Positions 25,120 through 34,647 are shown, counted from the stretch's first letter. The stretch is 64,000 nucleotides of DNA from Methanosarcina sp. KYL-1 (GCF_024372725.1 NZ_VOUA01000003.1:220354-284353), one strand, 5' to 3'. Notes: generated from the letters alone by a model not told the origin. Made by a program: numbers and translations.

Positions 25120-27963
25120 ATGTCATCCAATCAAACCACATCGACGGGTCCGGCGCAAAAGGTGTCAGACGCTAAATGGTACGCGCTTACGCCCGCAGAA
25201 GTCGCCAGCCGGTTCCAGGTCGATCCTGGCAGGGGCTTGAGCACGGCTGAGGTGCAGCAGCGCTTGCAGCAGTATGGTCCGAATCACCTGGTGGAGATGA
25301 ATAAAGAGCCGGGATGGCAGGCATTCCTGCGGCAGTACAAAGACCTGATGCAAATCGTCCTCCTGTCGGCGGCGCTCATCAACCAGATATTCACAGGGAA
25401 GTGGGGAACCACGCTGGTTCTGGCGAGTCTGACCGTCTTCAACGCGATGCTGGGCCTGCGCGGCGAATCCAAGGCTGCTGCCAGCCTGGCGGAGCTAGCC
25501 GGGACAATGAAAAGCATCACTCATGTGCGCCGGGATGGCGTGACGCAGGAAGTAGATATTGCGCAGGTGGTGCCGGGCGATGTCGTGTTGATGGAGGCTG
25601 GGGATGTCGTCCCTGCCGACGGACGCCTGTTTGTGACGGCTACGCTGGAAATCGAAGAAGCAGCTCTGACCGGGGAAAGCGTTGCCTCAGCCAAGAACAG
25701 CGAGGTTATAGACAGGGTCGAGGTACCCCTGGGTGACCGCCACAACATGGCCTACATGAACACTTCAGTCACCAGAGGCCGAGGCGAGATGATTGTCACC
25801 ACCACCGGCATGGGCACCGAGATGGGCCACATCGCCGACCTGCTCAACAAGACAAAGGCGGATAAGACGCCCTTGCAGAAACAGCTCGACCGGCTGACGA
25901 TGATCATTGCAGCGCTGGCAGGTCTTGCCTTCATCCTGATGGTCATAATGGGACTTCACAACGGGCAGCCCCTGGACTCTATCTTCATTGCCGGCGTGGC
26001 TCTGGCTATTGCAGCCATCCCCACCGGTCTGCCGGTTGTGGTCATCACCATGTATTCCACGGGTACGCGGGAGCTGGCGGCCCAGAATGCCATTGTCAAA
26101 CGGCTGCCATCGGTGGAGACGCTTGGCTCGGTCTCAGCCATCTGCACGGACAAGACCGGCACGCTGACGCTTAACAAGATGACAGCGGTAGAGTTCACTA
26201 TTCCCGGCCAGAACCGCTATCATGTGACGGGCGAAGGCTACGGCACCGCGGGAGAGTTGAAACTGACCAGGGGCATTCCGCCCGGCCAGCCGTGGCAGAA
26301 AAATACAACGCCTTACAGTACTGAGGGTAAGATCCAGAGTGCAGGTGGGAAAAGGATCGATCTTGACCAGGTCTTGCTGCCCATGGCCCTGTGCGCCGAC
26401 GCGCGGCTGGACGGTGAAACGCTGATTGGCGACCCCACCGAGGGCGCTCTGATCGTGCTGGCTGAGAAGGGGGGCATCCATGTGGACAGTGCGAGAGAGC
26501 TGTTCCCGCGTGTGGCTGAGGTGCCGTTCGATGCCGAATATAAGTTCATGGCGACCTTCCATAACATGACAGATGAGCAGGGAAAGCCGGTTGTGCGTTG
26601 CTGCGTCAAGGGAGCGCCTGACGTGTTGATCGCCCGTGGTGGATATTACTGGATCCCGGGGGGAGAACCGTTGGCAGTTAACGATGAAAATCGTCATCTG
26701 GCACTGGCAGAAAACGACCGCATGGCGGCCGCCGGTGAACGGGTCATGGTCATGGCACGCCGGGACTTCGATCCGGCAACCTTCGATCCGAAAAGTAATC
26801 TGCTCGACCTGGTGCAGGACCTGACCCTTCTAGCGATGGTTGGAATAGTTGATCCGCCGCGAGGTGAGGCAAAGGATGCGATTGCCAGCTGCCACAGTGC
26901 CGGGATCCAGGTGCGTATGATCACGGGCGACCATGCGGTGACCGCCGCTGCCATAGGCCACGAACTGGGCATCGAAGGCCAGGCTTTGACAGGGGCAGAA
27001 TTTGCCGCCATTCCTGATGAGCAGTTGAAGCCACAGCTGGATCAGATCGGTGTGGTGGCCCGCGTGACCCCGGAGGACAAAATCCGGCTGGTGACCCTGC
27101 TCCAGCAGAAGGACAACATCGTGGCGATGACGGGTGATGGCGTTAACGATGCCCCTGCGCTGAAGAAGGCCGACATTGGCGTGGCCATGGGCATCACAGG
27201 TACCGAAGTATCCAAGGACGCAGCTGTGATGATCCTGACCGACGACAACTTCGCCACAATCGTCAAGGCGGTGGAGTATGGCCGGCACATCTACAACAAC
27301 CTGTTCAACTTCGTCCGCTTCCAGATGGGACAGCTGGTGGCGTACATCACATGCTACCTGCTGGCTGCTTTCTTCTTCGTACTCGGAGGAACCCCGTTTG
27401 GGGCGCTCGTCGTCCTGTTTCTGAACTTCCTTATCTCGGTTCCGGTGGCTATGGCACTGGGGTTCGACAAGCCGGCTTCAGGCCTGATGGAAAAGAAGCC
27501 CCGGCCGCTGAAACAGCCCCTCCTGTCAACTTCACAATGGGTACGCATCGCCTTCCTCGGCATCCTTATGGCGATCGCCACGGTCTATCTGGAAGCGATC
27601 TACGAGGCTGCCGGCACGGCCACGGCGGCCACCATGGGCTTTGTGGCCTTCGCCTTACTCAGCATCTCCAGGGGGTTCAGCGTTCGCAGTGAGACCGATA
27701 CCGCTTTTGACCGGGACATTATTCATGATCGAAACCAGCTGTCCCTCTATGGCCTGGCGTTGTTGATAACCATCCTGGCGACCGAGCTCGGCTTCCTGCA
27801 GCGTCTCCTGGGCCTGACCTCGCTGAGCGGAGACCAGTGGAGGATCTGCATCGCAGCTGCAATCGCCCTGCTGCTCGTTGACGAGGTCATCAAGGTCTTC
27901 CTGCGCAGCCGCCGCAGGCATGATACGGCAACTCCTGCCGCTGCAGCGCCAGCCAAGGTATAA
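25120..27963 (+). CDS. P2-type cation-transporting ATPase with non-canonical ion site
   Basis: 947-residue P-type ATPase. Order: N-terminal cation-ATPase domain, two helices, actuator loop with TGES (about 184-187), helices 3-4, phosphorylation site DKTGTLT (D344), nucleotide domain with KGAPDVL, hinge TGDGVNDAPALKKADIGVAMG (about 670), then C-terminal helices. Overall layout is P2A (SERCA-like). However helix 4 reads PTGLP (about 301) instead of PEGLP, and helix 6 reads LNFLISVPVAMALGF where SERCA has the N-x-x-T-D ligands, so the calcium-binding acidic residues are missing. Ion specificity therefore cannot be assigned. Strong ribosome-binding site (AAGGTGAAGAAAT). Codon use is GC-rich and unlike core genes; likely bacterial transfer. 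Confidence 0.93.
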   Translation: MSSNQTTSTGPAQKVSDAKWYALTPAEVASRFQVDPGRGLSTAEVQQRLQQYGPNHLVEMNKEPGWQAFLRQYKDLMQIVLLSAALINQIFTGKWGTTLVLASLTVFNAMLGLRGESKAAASLAELAGTMKSITHVRRDGVTQEVDIAQVVPGDVVLMEAGDVVPADGRLFVTATLEIEEAALTGESVASAKNSEVIDRVEVPLGDRHNMAYMNTSVTRGRGEMIVTTTGMGTEMGHIADLLNKTKADKTPLQKQLDRLTMIIAALAGLAFILMVIMGLHNGQPLDSIFIAGVALAIAAIPTGLPVVVITMYSTGTRELAAQNAIVKRLPSVETLGSVSAICTDKTGTLTLNKMTAVEFTIPGQNRYHVTGEGYGTAGELKLTRGIPPGQPWQKNTTPYSTEGKIQSAGGKRIDLDQVLLPMALCADARLDGETLIGDPTEGALIVLAEKGGIHVDSARELFPRVAEVPFDAEYKFMATFHNMTDEQGKPVVRCCVKGAPDVLIARGGYYWIPGGEPLAVNDENRHLALAENDRMAAAGERVMVMARRDFDPATFDPKSNLLDLVQDLTLLAMVGIVDPPRGEAKDAIASCHSAGIQVRMITGDHAVTAAAIGHELGIEGQALTGAEFAAIPDEQLKPQLDQIGVVARVTPEDKIRLVTLLQQKDNIVAMTGDGVNDAPALKKADIGVAMGITGTEVSKDAAVMILTDDNFATIVKAVEYGRHIYNNLFNFVRFQMGQLVAYITCYLLAAFFFVLGGTPFGALVVLFLNFLISVPVAMALGFDKPASGLMEKKPRPLKQPLLSTSQWVRIAFLGILMAIATVYLEAIYEAAGTATAATMGFVAFALLSISRGFSVRSETDTAFDRDIIHDRNQLSLYGLALLITILATELGFLQRLLGLTSLSGDQWRICIAAAIALLLVDEVIKVFLRSRRRHDTATPAAAAPAKV

Positions 27964-27986
27964 TCTGGAACATCTAAAATGTCGTC

Positions 27987-28031
27987 TTGATCTTCCTGCC
28001 ACCCGAAATCCCTGTGTCTAAAAAAGAATGA
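27987..28031 (+). pseudogene. Remnant of an MFS exporter 3' end
   Basis: In frame this reads IFLPPEIPVSKKE and stop, and it matches the last codons and the following bases of the MFS gene at 23927-23971 (about 39 of 46 positions). There is no open frame upstream. It is therefore the tail of a second MFS gene, or a duplicated end left when the ppk2-ATPase segment was inserted. Confidence 0.7.
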
Positions 28032-28081
28032 AAATTTGTTTGAGCTCAGATTTGAGCTCAGTTTTTTATTTTAGTTAATTC

Positions 28082-28190
28082 CGTTTTTTGTTTCTGCAAT
28101 CACTTTTCAGTTTTTTATTTCTGCAATCACTTTTCAGTTTTTTATTTCTGCAATCACTTTTTTAGCTTTTTATTTCTGAAAACACTTTCT
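28082..28190. repeat. 27-bp minisatellite growing out of the fumarase beta 3' end
   Basis: Perfect units at 28108-28134 and 28135-28161 (CAGTTTTTTATTTCTGCAAT plus CACTTTT), an imperfect one at 28082-28107, and a diverged unit at about 28162-28190 that is the coding end of the fumarase beta gene (terminal VFSEIKS and stop). The repeat seems to be a copied and mutated version of the gene's final codons. Confidence 0.92.
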
Positions 28191-28761
28191 CAGCCTTTTC
28201 CCTTACTTCCGCAAAAATGTCCCTGCCTTTCGAATCAATCCCCACGATAAGGGGGCCGAACTCTTCCACCCTCAGGACCCAGACAGCTTCGGGCATCCCC
28301 AGGTCAAGCCAGTGGACGGTTTTTACTTCCTTTATCAGTTCCGCGGCAAGGGCTGCACAGCCTCCGGTGTAGGCAAGATAGACGCATTTGTCTTTCAAGG
28401 CTTCGGAAACATTTTTCATCCCTCCTTTCCCGATGATTGCCCGCACGTTGTGGGCTTCCAGGAGCGGGGGGGTCATCTTTGACATCCTGCCGCTGGTGGT
28501 GGGGCCGGCTGAAACCACTTTCCATTCGGGCTTACCTTCTTTTCCTTCCCCCGTTTGCTGCATGAGGGGGCCGCAGTGGTAAATCACCGCTCCTTCCAGG
28601 GAGAAAGGAAGCTCTTCTCCATTTTCTGCAAATTCCAGGATGCGGGCATGGGCTTCGTCCCGGGCTGTCAGGATCTCTCCGGAAATATAGACTATGTCCC
28701 CGGCCTCGAGCTTCTTTACATCCTCTCCGCTCAGCGGGGTTTTCAGGTGCCATTCCATCAT
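28162..28761 (-). CDS. Class I fumarate hydratase, beta (C-terminal) subunit
   Basis: 199 residues, the C-terminal domain of oxygen-sensitive [4Fe-4S] fumarase, which hydrates fumarate to malate in the partial TCA pathway of methanogens. Family blocks visible are [47 protein letters not shown] and [11 protein letters not shown]. The start (ATG 28761) overlaps the alpha-subunit stop by four bases (ATGA), indicating translational coupling. Two-gene operon. The 3' end has seeded a 27-bp tandem repeat. Confidence 0.94.
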   Translation of the reverse strand: MMEWHLKTPLSGEDVKKLEAGDIVYISGEILTARDEAHARILEFAENGEELPFSLEGAVIYHCGPLMQQTGEGKEGKPEWKVVSAGPTTSGRMSKMTPPLLEAHNVRAIIGKGGMKNVSEALKDKCVYLAYTGGCAALAAELIKEVKTVHWLDLGMPEAVWVLRVEEFGPLIVGIDSKGRDIFAEVREKAEKVFSEIKS

Positions 28762-29600
28762 TCATCCCCTCCTAATACGATTGAAGCGTGCCGGTTCGCC
28801 CAGCACTGGATGTTCACTGCCACGGGAAGGGAAGCCGTGTGGCAGTGGGCGGTTTTTACGTGGACTGCAAGGGCGGTTGTACTGCCCCCAAGCCCCATGC
28901 ACCCGATCCCGAGGGCGTTTACAGCATTCAGGATTTCCTTTTCAAACTCGCTCATGGGAATGTCCAGGGGTTCTAAGAGAGCTTCTTTTGCAAGCCTGGC
29001 AGCTTTGTCAAAGGAACCTCCTATCCCCACCCCGAGTGTAAGGGGGGGACAGGGCATCCCGCCTGCGTTAATCACCGTTTCGAGCACGAAGTCTTTGATG
29101 CTCCCTACTTCGGTCGGGTTCAACATCCGAAGGGCGCTCATATTTTCCGAGCCCGCACCTTTCGGGGCAACCGTGATCTTCAGCTGCTTTCCGGGCACTA
29201 GTTTCCAGTTGATGTCCGGGATCCCTTTTCCTGTATTGTCCCCGCTGTTCCTGCGGGTCAGGGGGTCCACGGCATTGGGGCGGAGCGGGACTTCTTTAGT
29301 TGCAAGGGCAGCGGCTTCCCTGATTGCGGCCTCAAGGTCAAACCCTGGATGAAATTCGCTCCCGAGCTCCACGAAAAAGATCAGGATGCCTGTGTCCTGG
29401 CACATGGGCACGCCGTGGGTTTCGGCAATTTCGATGTTTTTCAGGATTGCCTGTAACTGGGACTTTGCAACAGGGCTTTTTTCCCGGGCTTCGGCTTTTC
29501 GGATCGCATTTACAACATCATCGGAAAGTTCGGTTTCCGCTTTTCTGAGAAGGTCCACAAGAGACCGGATAAAAGTTTCACGGTTGATTTTCGAAGACAA
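28758..29600 (-). CDS. Class I fumarate hydratase, alpha (N-terminal) subunit
   Basis: 280 residues carrying the iron-sulphur cluster. Three cysteines likely to ligate the [4Fe-4S] cluster lie in [24 protein letters not shown] and [10 protein letters not shown]. Other landmarks are [15 protein letters not shown] and [12 protein letters not shown]. It forms the active enzyme with the downstream beta subunit. Start is a TTG at 29600 with a GGTGGT element upstream; no in-frame ATG is close by. First gene of the two-gene operon. Confidence 0.94.
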   Translation of the reverse strand: MSSKINRETFIRSLVDLLRKAETELSDDVVNAIRKAEAREKSPVAKSQLQAILKNIEIAETHGVPMCQDTGILIFFVELGSEFHPGFDLEAAIREAAALATKEVPLRPNAVDPLTRRNSGDNTGKGIPDINWKLVPGKQLKITVAPKGAGSENMSALRMLNPTEVGSIKDFVLETVINAGGMPCPPLTLGVGIGGSFDKAARLAKEALLEPLDIPMSEFEKEILNAVNALGIGCMGLGGSTTALAVHVKTAHCHTASLPVAVNIQCWANRHASIVLGGDE

Positions 29601-29958
29601 AAGACCACCATTGTATGGGAGAATGGAATTTCTTATAATTTAAGAGCTGGGCATGAATGAAGAAATTGAATTGGTTTAGAATATGTGAGTTGCAGTGCGT
29701 TGGGTTCGTAGTATTTGTTAGGATATCGAATAGTCTTTTGTCTTGATGTTTAAATATTGAGCGCCTGAAATTCTCTAAATCGGTCTCACTTTTTTGAATG
29801 AGAGCTTTAGCTTACAAAGGCAAAATATATGGTTTTCAGTTTTCTGTAAAAGACTGGGAAGTACATGAGGGAGATACATACGGATAAAGTTTCAGGAAAT
29901 AACGTGGCTGCATCTCCTTTATTGGATGTGGCACGTTCTCTTCTGGAAGGCTGATCGT
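29601..29958. other. Intergenic gap between fumarase operon and surface-protein gene
   Basis: About 360 bases with TATA-like AT-rich DNA and no open frame with a ribosome-binding site. It carries the fumarase operon promoter region (29601-29700) and the 3' flank of the BACON/CARDB gene. Nothing else recognised. Confidence 0.5.
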
Positions 29959-32184
29959 TCATTCAATGAAAATGGGTAAATAAACTTCTTCTGGTGGTGA
30001 TTCATTGTTGTCCTCATCACTTTCTTCAACGCGGCAATAATCAGGAACGAATTCATCCTCAATACAGCTGTCCGCTATAGCTGTTAAATAGACTGTTTCA
30101 CCGCTCAATGAGTCACTGAAAAGAACCTCTCCCTCAAAAAACACTTCTTCCCCCGGGCCAAGTGTGGCATCCGTATAGGGATACCTCGTGTTACTTTCCC
30201 CGGGAACTCTGAAGGCTACCGTGTGTGTCTCATCATACATGGCGTACATCGCTTCGACTTTGAAAATATCGGCAGCTTCATCGCCCTGATTTCTAACCAC
30301 GACAGTTATTGGTACATTGATAAGGTATACACCATCTACTGGTTTCAGAGTCGCCGGGCCCGTAACCTCCAGGGAAGTCACAAGATCGGGACCCTCAAGC
30401 TCGGGATATGGCAAATACACTTCTACTTCCGGCGATTCATTGTTGTCCTCGTTGCTTTCTTCAACGCGGCAATAGTCAGAGAAACCCTCGTCCCCGATGC
30501 AACTATCTGCTATCGCTTTCAAATAAACTATTTCGCCGGGAAATGAATCACTGAAAAGAACCTCTCCCTCAAAAGTCACTTCTTCTCCCGGGTCCAGGGG
30601 CTCATCAGTATAGGGAAAACGGGTGTCACTTTCCCCGGGAACTCTGAGAGCTACCATGTAAGTCCCATCATACATGGAGTATACTGCTCCTACTTTGAAG
30701 ATCTCGGCGGCTTCATCCCCCTGATTCCTTACCACTACACTTACGGGTACTGAGAAATTGTAGGCATCCTCGTCCATTGCATGAGTCACAGGGCCTGTGA
30801 CTTCCAGGGACGTCACAAGATCGGGACCTTCCTTCTCTCCCGGCACTATCAGGTTTACCGTGCCCTCTTCATTTCCTCCATTTGATTCTACCCTAAAGGT
30901 TGTATTATACTCCCCCGGAATCAAATCAGCAGCATCAACTGTAACGGTAACGGTCTCTTCATTTGTACCGCTTATCGGGCCTATGGATATCCAGGAGGGC
31001 CGGTCAGGGTCTGCATTCACTTCCCACTCAAGGTCGCCTTCTCCATCATTAGATATGTAGAATTCCTCTGAATCCGATTCCCCTTCAATCAACTCGAAAT
31101 TAAAGTATAGGGGGTCCGGATCAACAGCTAAAATGGGTTTTTCCTCTGGTTTTTCTCCCTCTGGCAGCACATTCAGGTATATTATGCCTTCTTCGTCCCC
31201 CCCGTTCGATTCTATTGTGATTGTTCCTTCGTATTCTTCTCCCGGGCTCAGTTCCTCTGTATTCACTGTGACAGTCACAGTGTCCGAATTTGTCCCGTTC
31301 TCCAGGCTCAGGGTTATCCACGGTTCATCGGCACTCACTTCCCATTCAAGGATCCCCTCTCCGTCATTTGATACGTCGAATTCCCCATAGTCCGATTCCC
31401 CTTCAATCAAATCGAAGTTAAAGGATAGAGGATCCGGAGACACCTCCAGGACAGGATTCAGATTTTTATATGAAGGTTCTACCGACAGGTAGACCGGGCA
31501 TTGTTCCGTTCCTGCAGGTGATTCTACGGTAATAGTTCCTTCGTATGTCCCCTCTTTCATACCCCCCGCATCAACAATAACGGTGACAGTATCGGAATTT
31601 CCTCCTCTTTTCGGGCTCAGGGTTATCCACGGCTGGTCCGAGCTTGCCGTCCATAACAGAATTCCACCGCCGGCATTGGATACCTGGAATTGATCGAAAT
31701 CAGATTCCCCTTCAGCGAGGTTGAAGTTCATGTCTCCTTCGGACATCGATAGAGAGGGCATGATTACCAGAGCTATGACAGCCGTAACGGGGAGCATTAC
31801 AAGTATTGCTATTTTTACCGGAAGGGGTATGTTTTTAAAAGAAAGTGCTGCTCTGGCTAAAAAAGATGCTTTGGTTTCAAGTGAGTTTTCCAGGACGGTG
31901 CTTATTTCCTCGATTGCTTCCTCGCCCGTTATGTTGCCCTCAAGAATTCCTCTGGATATTTCTTCAGAGGCATCTTTGAACCGGGCGACCTTCTCTTTGT
32001 CAGTCAGGTTCTTAAGTCGGGTTTCTAAATTTTTGATTTCTTTTTTACTCAAATCCTTGCTCTTATTTTTTATGGCTTTTTTAACTGCTTCTTTTGTCAG
32101 CTCCTGGACATACATTTGCGTTATTTCCTCTGTCAGGTGCTCGATTGGCTCTTTGATTTCTTCATGTCCTTGACTGTCCCCCAT
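29959..32184 (-). CDS. Single-pass membrane protein with BACON-like and CARDB-like ectodomain repeats
   Basis: 741 residues. Residues 1-110 are a charged helical, presumably cytoplasmic domain (EEITQMYVQELTKEAVKKAI); one transmembrane helix lies at about 122-145 (IPLPVKIAILVMLPVTAVIA). Outside come three repeats of about 95 residues with the BACON-type core (F.VSN.G.G.L.W..S...PWI.L......SDTVTV.VD, then EGTI.VES), and then two CARDB-like repeats of about 125 residues (GPDLVTSLEVTGP ... VVVRNQGDEAA ... Y.RVEE..EDNNES). BACON/Ig-like modules bind polymers or space out proteins on the cell surface. ATG with GGGGGGAG upstream. First of a two-gene set or co-transcribed with 32218-32817, which lies 33 bp upstream. 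Function inferred from architecture. Confidence 0.82.
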   Translation of the reverse strand: MGDSQGHEEIKEPIEHLTEEITQMYVQELTKEAVKKAIKNKSKDLSKKEIKNLETRLKNLTDKEKVARFKDASEEISRGILEGNITGEEAIEEISTVLENSLETKASFLARAALSFKNIPLPVKIAILVMLPVTAVIALVIMPSLSMSEGDMNFNLAEGESDFDQFQVSNAGGGILLWTASSDQPWITLSPKRGGNSDTVTVIVDAGGMKEGTYEGTITVESPAGTEQCPVYLSVEPSYKNLNPVLEVSPDPLSFNFDLIEGESDYGEFDVSNDGEGILEWEVSADEPWITLSLENGTNSDTVTVTVNTEELSPGEEYEGTITIESNGGDEEGIIYLNVLPEGEKPEEKPILAVDPDPLYFNFELIEGESDSEEFYISNDGEGDLEWEVNADPDRPSWISIGPISGTNEETVTVTVDAADLIPGEYNTTFRVESNGGNEEGTVNLIVPGEKEGPDLVTSLEVTGPVTHAMDEDAYNFSVPVSVVVRNQGDEAAEIFKVGAVYSMYDGTYMVALRVPGESDTRFPYTDEPLDPGEEVTFEGEVLFSDSFPGEIVYLKAIADSCIGDEGFSDYCRVEESNEDNNESPEVEVYLPYPELEGPDLVTSLEVTGPATLKPVDGVYLINVPITVVVRNQGDEAADIFKVEAMYAMYDETHTVAFRVPGESNTRYPYTDATLGPGEEVFFEGEVLFSDSLSGETVYLTAIADSCIEDEFVPDYCRVEESDEDNNESPPEEVYLPIFIE

Positions 32185-32217
32185 AATCTCCCCCCGTGAA
32201 CTTAGACGGACCTCTTT

Positions 32218-32817
32218 TTAAACGGACCTGTTTTGCCTGGCGGCTTCCCGGATTTTTTCAGTGCAACTTTCAACGTTTTCAACCATACATTCGGATATTG
32301 CTTCCAGCATTCCGTCGAATAAAGCAAGCGAAATGAAATTTTGTGGAAGTTTTTTCTCAATCTCCTGCTTGATTTCGCCTGCTTTGTCCTTACAAATTTT
32401 TTCTATATTCAGGGCTCGTATCAAATCAATGTCTGCTTCGAGAACCTCTTCCCTGTCGTTTTTTATTTCAATTAATATCCTGTCACATAACCGGTCTCCT
32501 CTCTGTTTCAGGACAGGGCACGTCTCCCTTTTTACGTGCTCTTTTACCTGGTCTTTGGCAGTCTCCGAAGCTATTTCTTCCAGAATTTCCTCTATATTTT
32601 TTATACGGGCATTTCTGACATTCAGGAATTCAATCTCAAAACATTCATTCAACCCGCTTAATATCCCATTTTCAACCCCTTCTTCCAGTCCCTTCTCGGC
32701 TCCTTCAATTATGGCAGAAACGATTTCATCTTTCAGTAGATCATAATTATCCTTGCACAGTTCATCGATACTCTCCTTTACTCCGGTTTTCACGTTTGAA
32801 TTTTCTTTCTCCCCCAT
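32218..32817 (-). CDS. Helical cytoplasmic protein, partner of the BACON/CARDB protein
   Basis: 199 residues from ATG 32817 (MGEKENS), chosen over an upstream in-frame start because GAGGTCAGGG precedes it. Entirely helical and charged, without membrane segment or signal; heptad-like stretches (KNIEEILEEIASETAKDQVKE) and several cysteines (LCKDN, ECFE, CPVLKQRGDRLCD, ECMVENVESC). It lies 33 bp upstream of and on the same strand as the surface-protein gene, whose cytoplasmic N-terminus has a similar helical acidic/basic style. A complex between the two is plausible but unproven. No known family recognised. Confidence 0.7.
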   Translation of the reverse strand: MGEKENSNVKTGVKESIDELCKDNYDLLKDEIVSAIIEGAEKGLEEGVENGILSGLNECFEIEFLNVRNARIKNIEEILEEIASETAKDQVKEHVKRETCPVLKQRGDRLCDRILIEIKNDREEVLEADIDLIRALNIEKICKDKAGEIKQEIEKKLPQNFISLALFDGMLEAISECMVENVESCTEKIREAARQNRSV

Positions 32818-33090
32818 ATCCCTGACCTCTTCTGAAATATGTATTATAAAGATCCTAAACTCCAAATAAGCGCTTAAAAATCCTTTAATTCTAATTATAA
32901 ATATCATTTATTTTTATATAAATATATAATAATATCTGTTTTTGAGGGTATGAGGGTAGCAGAAAAATAAGTCAGGAAAAAAGTAGCTGATCACAAAATG
33001 AAACCTAACTTTGACAGTTCCCACTATTTTTAACTTCATTTTGGTATTTAAATAAAAATAAGTACTCTTTGTTTTGTTTTATTCGGTCAA

Positions 33091-33430
33091 ATGAATAAAA
33101 ACATTAAACTAAGAGCATTTCCTGCAATTCCTAACAAGAATATATGTCTTCCTATTGGAACAACACTGGCTGTTCAATACTTTTTTGAAAAGCTCAATTT
33201 TTTTGCCATTTTTGGCAAGTATAAAAGTAAAGGCCTTGACATCAATGGTTTGCTGACCGGATTGGTGAGCTATAAGCTCACCGAAAATTTCAGTATCAAG
33301 AAAGCAAGTAAGTGGATGAATCAAGATGAAGTTCTCGACCTCTTAAACCTTAAGTCCTTCAATGAAAGAGTCCTTTACAGAACCCTTGAAACAATTGGAA
33401 GTAACAAAGAGAAAAGTAATTTTTCAGGTA
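33091..33430 (+). pseudogene. 5' fragment of an insertion-sequence transposase
   Basis: The first about 112 codons (LPIGTTLAVQYFFEKL, DINGLLTGLVSYKLTENFSI, NLKSFNERVLYRTLETIG) resemble the N-terminal region of IS1634/IS4-type transposases common in Methanosarcina. Homology stops near 33430; the catalytic DDE part is absent and the frame runs on into the antisense of the DUF169 gene. ATG start and AT-rich upstream DNA are intact, but no terminal inverted repeat pair was found, so this is a decayed IS copy truncated at its 3' side. Confidence 0.65.
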
Positions 33431-33471
33431 CGCAATTTCTTCATCTTTGCAACATCCATCTCCTGGTATTT

Positions 33472-34278
33472 TTATTTCGGTATGTCCTTTTCCCGTGGCT
33501 TGATAAGAATCCGGCTTTCAGGATACGCTATCCTGCTCCGTTTGCAAATAAAGGAATCCTCCAGATCTGCTGCCATCTGCTGTGCGAGTCCTGCAGGGAT
33601 GCCCATAATCATTAACTCGGGTGGAAGCCAGGGATTCCCTGTCGGATCAACAGGCCCGACAAAAGCCGAATCTTCTGGAGCATTTTCTGCCATACCCGCT
33701 GGAAAAGCAATCATCATAGCACAGACGGGACCTCCGGGTATTATTGTCCTGAAAAAAGGGTCGGAGTTGCTGAACTGCGCCAGCCCGCAGAGGTTCCGGA
33801 TCTGTTCACTGCCTGCAAACAGGATAAAGGCTCTGACAGTCTCAGGTGCAATATCATCAGTACACGGTGCAATGACTGTGTATTTGCTTTGAGGAATGAT
33901 TTTCCCTGCACGTTCTTTCTGCTCATCGAAAAGTTCCGGGGTTGCTTTTAAATGTTCAGCAGCCCCGCCCCTGAAGTCCGGAGTGCCTACAGTCACGAAG
34001 TACTTCAGTTTCGGGTGCGGTTCTGCGAGCCCCATCCACGTAAGCCCGCCAGGGCAGCACTGTCCGTGAGATGCCTCAATGTAAAGAGCAGGTGTTTCTT
34101 TAAAGAGGGCGTAAGTGTAAGCCGCCTTCGCTATACAGCGGTCTACCGTATACGATGGGACCGCATTCTCCGGAATCTCATCTGCACTGTAGACACAGAG
34201 AGGGCGCAGTTTGAGCCTGCCGGCCTCGATGAGCTTTTTCCCCAGCTCTTCAATGCTTAACCTTGTAGCTTTCCCCAT
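33472..34278 (-). CDS. DUF169 family protein
   Basis: About 268 residues matching the DUF169/COG2043 family found in methanogens and anaerobes. Visible family features: LKLRPLCVYSADEIPENA, HGQCCPGGLTWMGL with paired cysteines, and TVIAPCTDDIAPETVRAFI. The biochemical role is unknown; the cysteines suggest metal or Fe-S binding. I prefer the ATG at 34278 (MGKATRL), preceded by GGGAAGTGA, over an ATG 33 bases upstream. Transcribed away from the truncated transposase. The annotated 3' end lies about 40 bp from the transposase breakpoint, so the insertion may have trimmed the gene's downstream flank. Confidence 0.85.
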   Translation of the reverse strand: MGKATRLSIEELGKKLIEAGRLKLRPLCVYSADEIPENAVPSYTVDRCIAKAAYTYALFKETPALYIEASHGQCCPGGLTWMGLAEPHPKLKYFVTVGTPDFRGGAAEHLKATPELFDEQKERAGKIIPQSKYTVIAPCTDDIAPETVRAFILFAGSEQIRNLCGLAQFSNSDPFFRTIIPGGPVCAMMIAFPAGMAENAPEDSAFVGPVDPTGNPWLPPELMIMGIPAGLAQQMAADLEDSFICKRSRIAYPESRILIKPREKDIPK

Positions 34279-34390
34279 AGAATCACTTCCCTGCGGGATC
34301 ATTTTCTTCACAGAGTAACTTTTCTCGTATAATTACTTTACCTGTTAAGCGGGCCTGGCAAATCTCATGGTGCCTGATAACCCCATATCT

Positions 34391-34585
34391 TCAAGCGTCC
34401 GGGAAATATTTATAGATCAGCCCTATGCTCACACCGGCAGCCTCAGCTATGTCCCGGATGGTCACATTTTCGTAACCTTTTATCTCTATCAGCATGCACG
34501 TAGCCTCCTGAATAGAGATAATTTTCGCCTTTCTGTCCCGTTTGACACTCATCTGATTGTCCTGAACACGTTTTTTAGGTGGCAT
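34391..34585 (-). pseudogene. TetR-family regulator truncated after the DNA-binding domain
   Basis: 64 residues from ATG 34585 (MPPKKRVQDNQ), with TTAGGAGATTTCAT upstream. The sequence gives a complete TetR helix-turn-helix (EIKGYENVTIRDIAEAAGVSIGLIYKYFPD) and then stops one residue later. A normal TetR has about 130 more residues for dimerisation and ligand binding, so this is a truncated copy. It might still be made as a DNA-binding peptide. It is divergent from the ABC operon and shares its start sequence (MPPKK) with the intact TetR at 39641-40219 (MPPKT). Confidence 0.75.
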
Positions 34586-34647
34586 ATGAAATCTCCTAAG
34601 TGAACATTGTTCACCAACTGGAGGCAAACCTATATATAGAAGATAAA

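Noticed and set aside
30223..31390. Several plus-strand frames inside the BACON/CARDB gene
   Set aside because: They lie antisense to a long gene with clear domains and show no independent starts.
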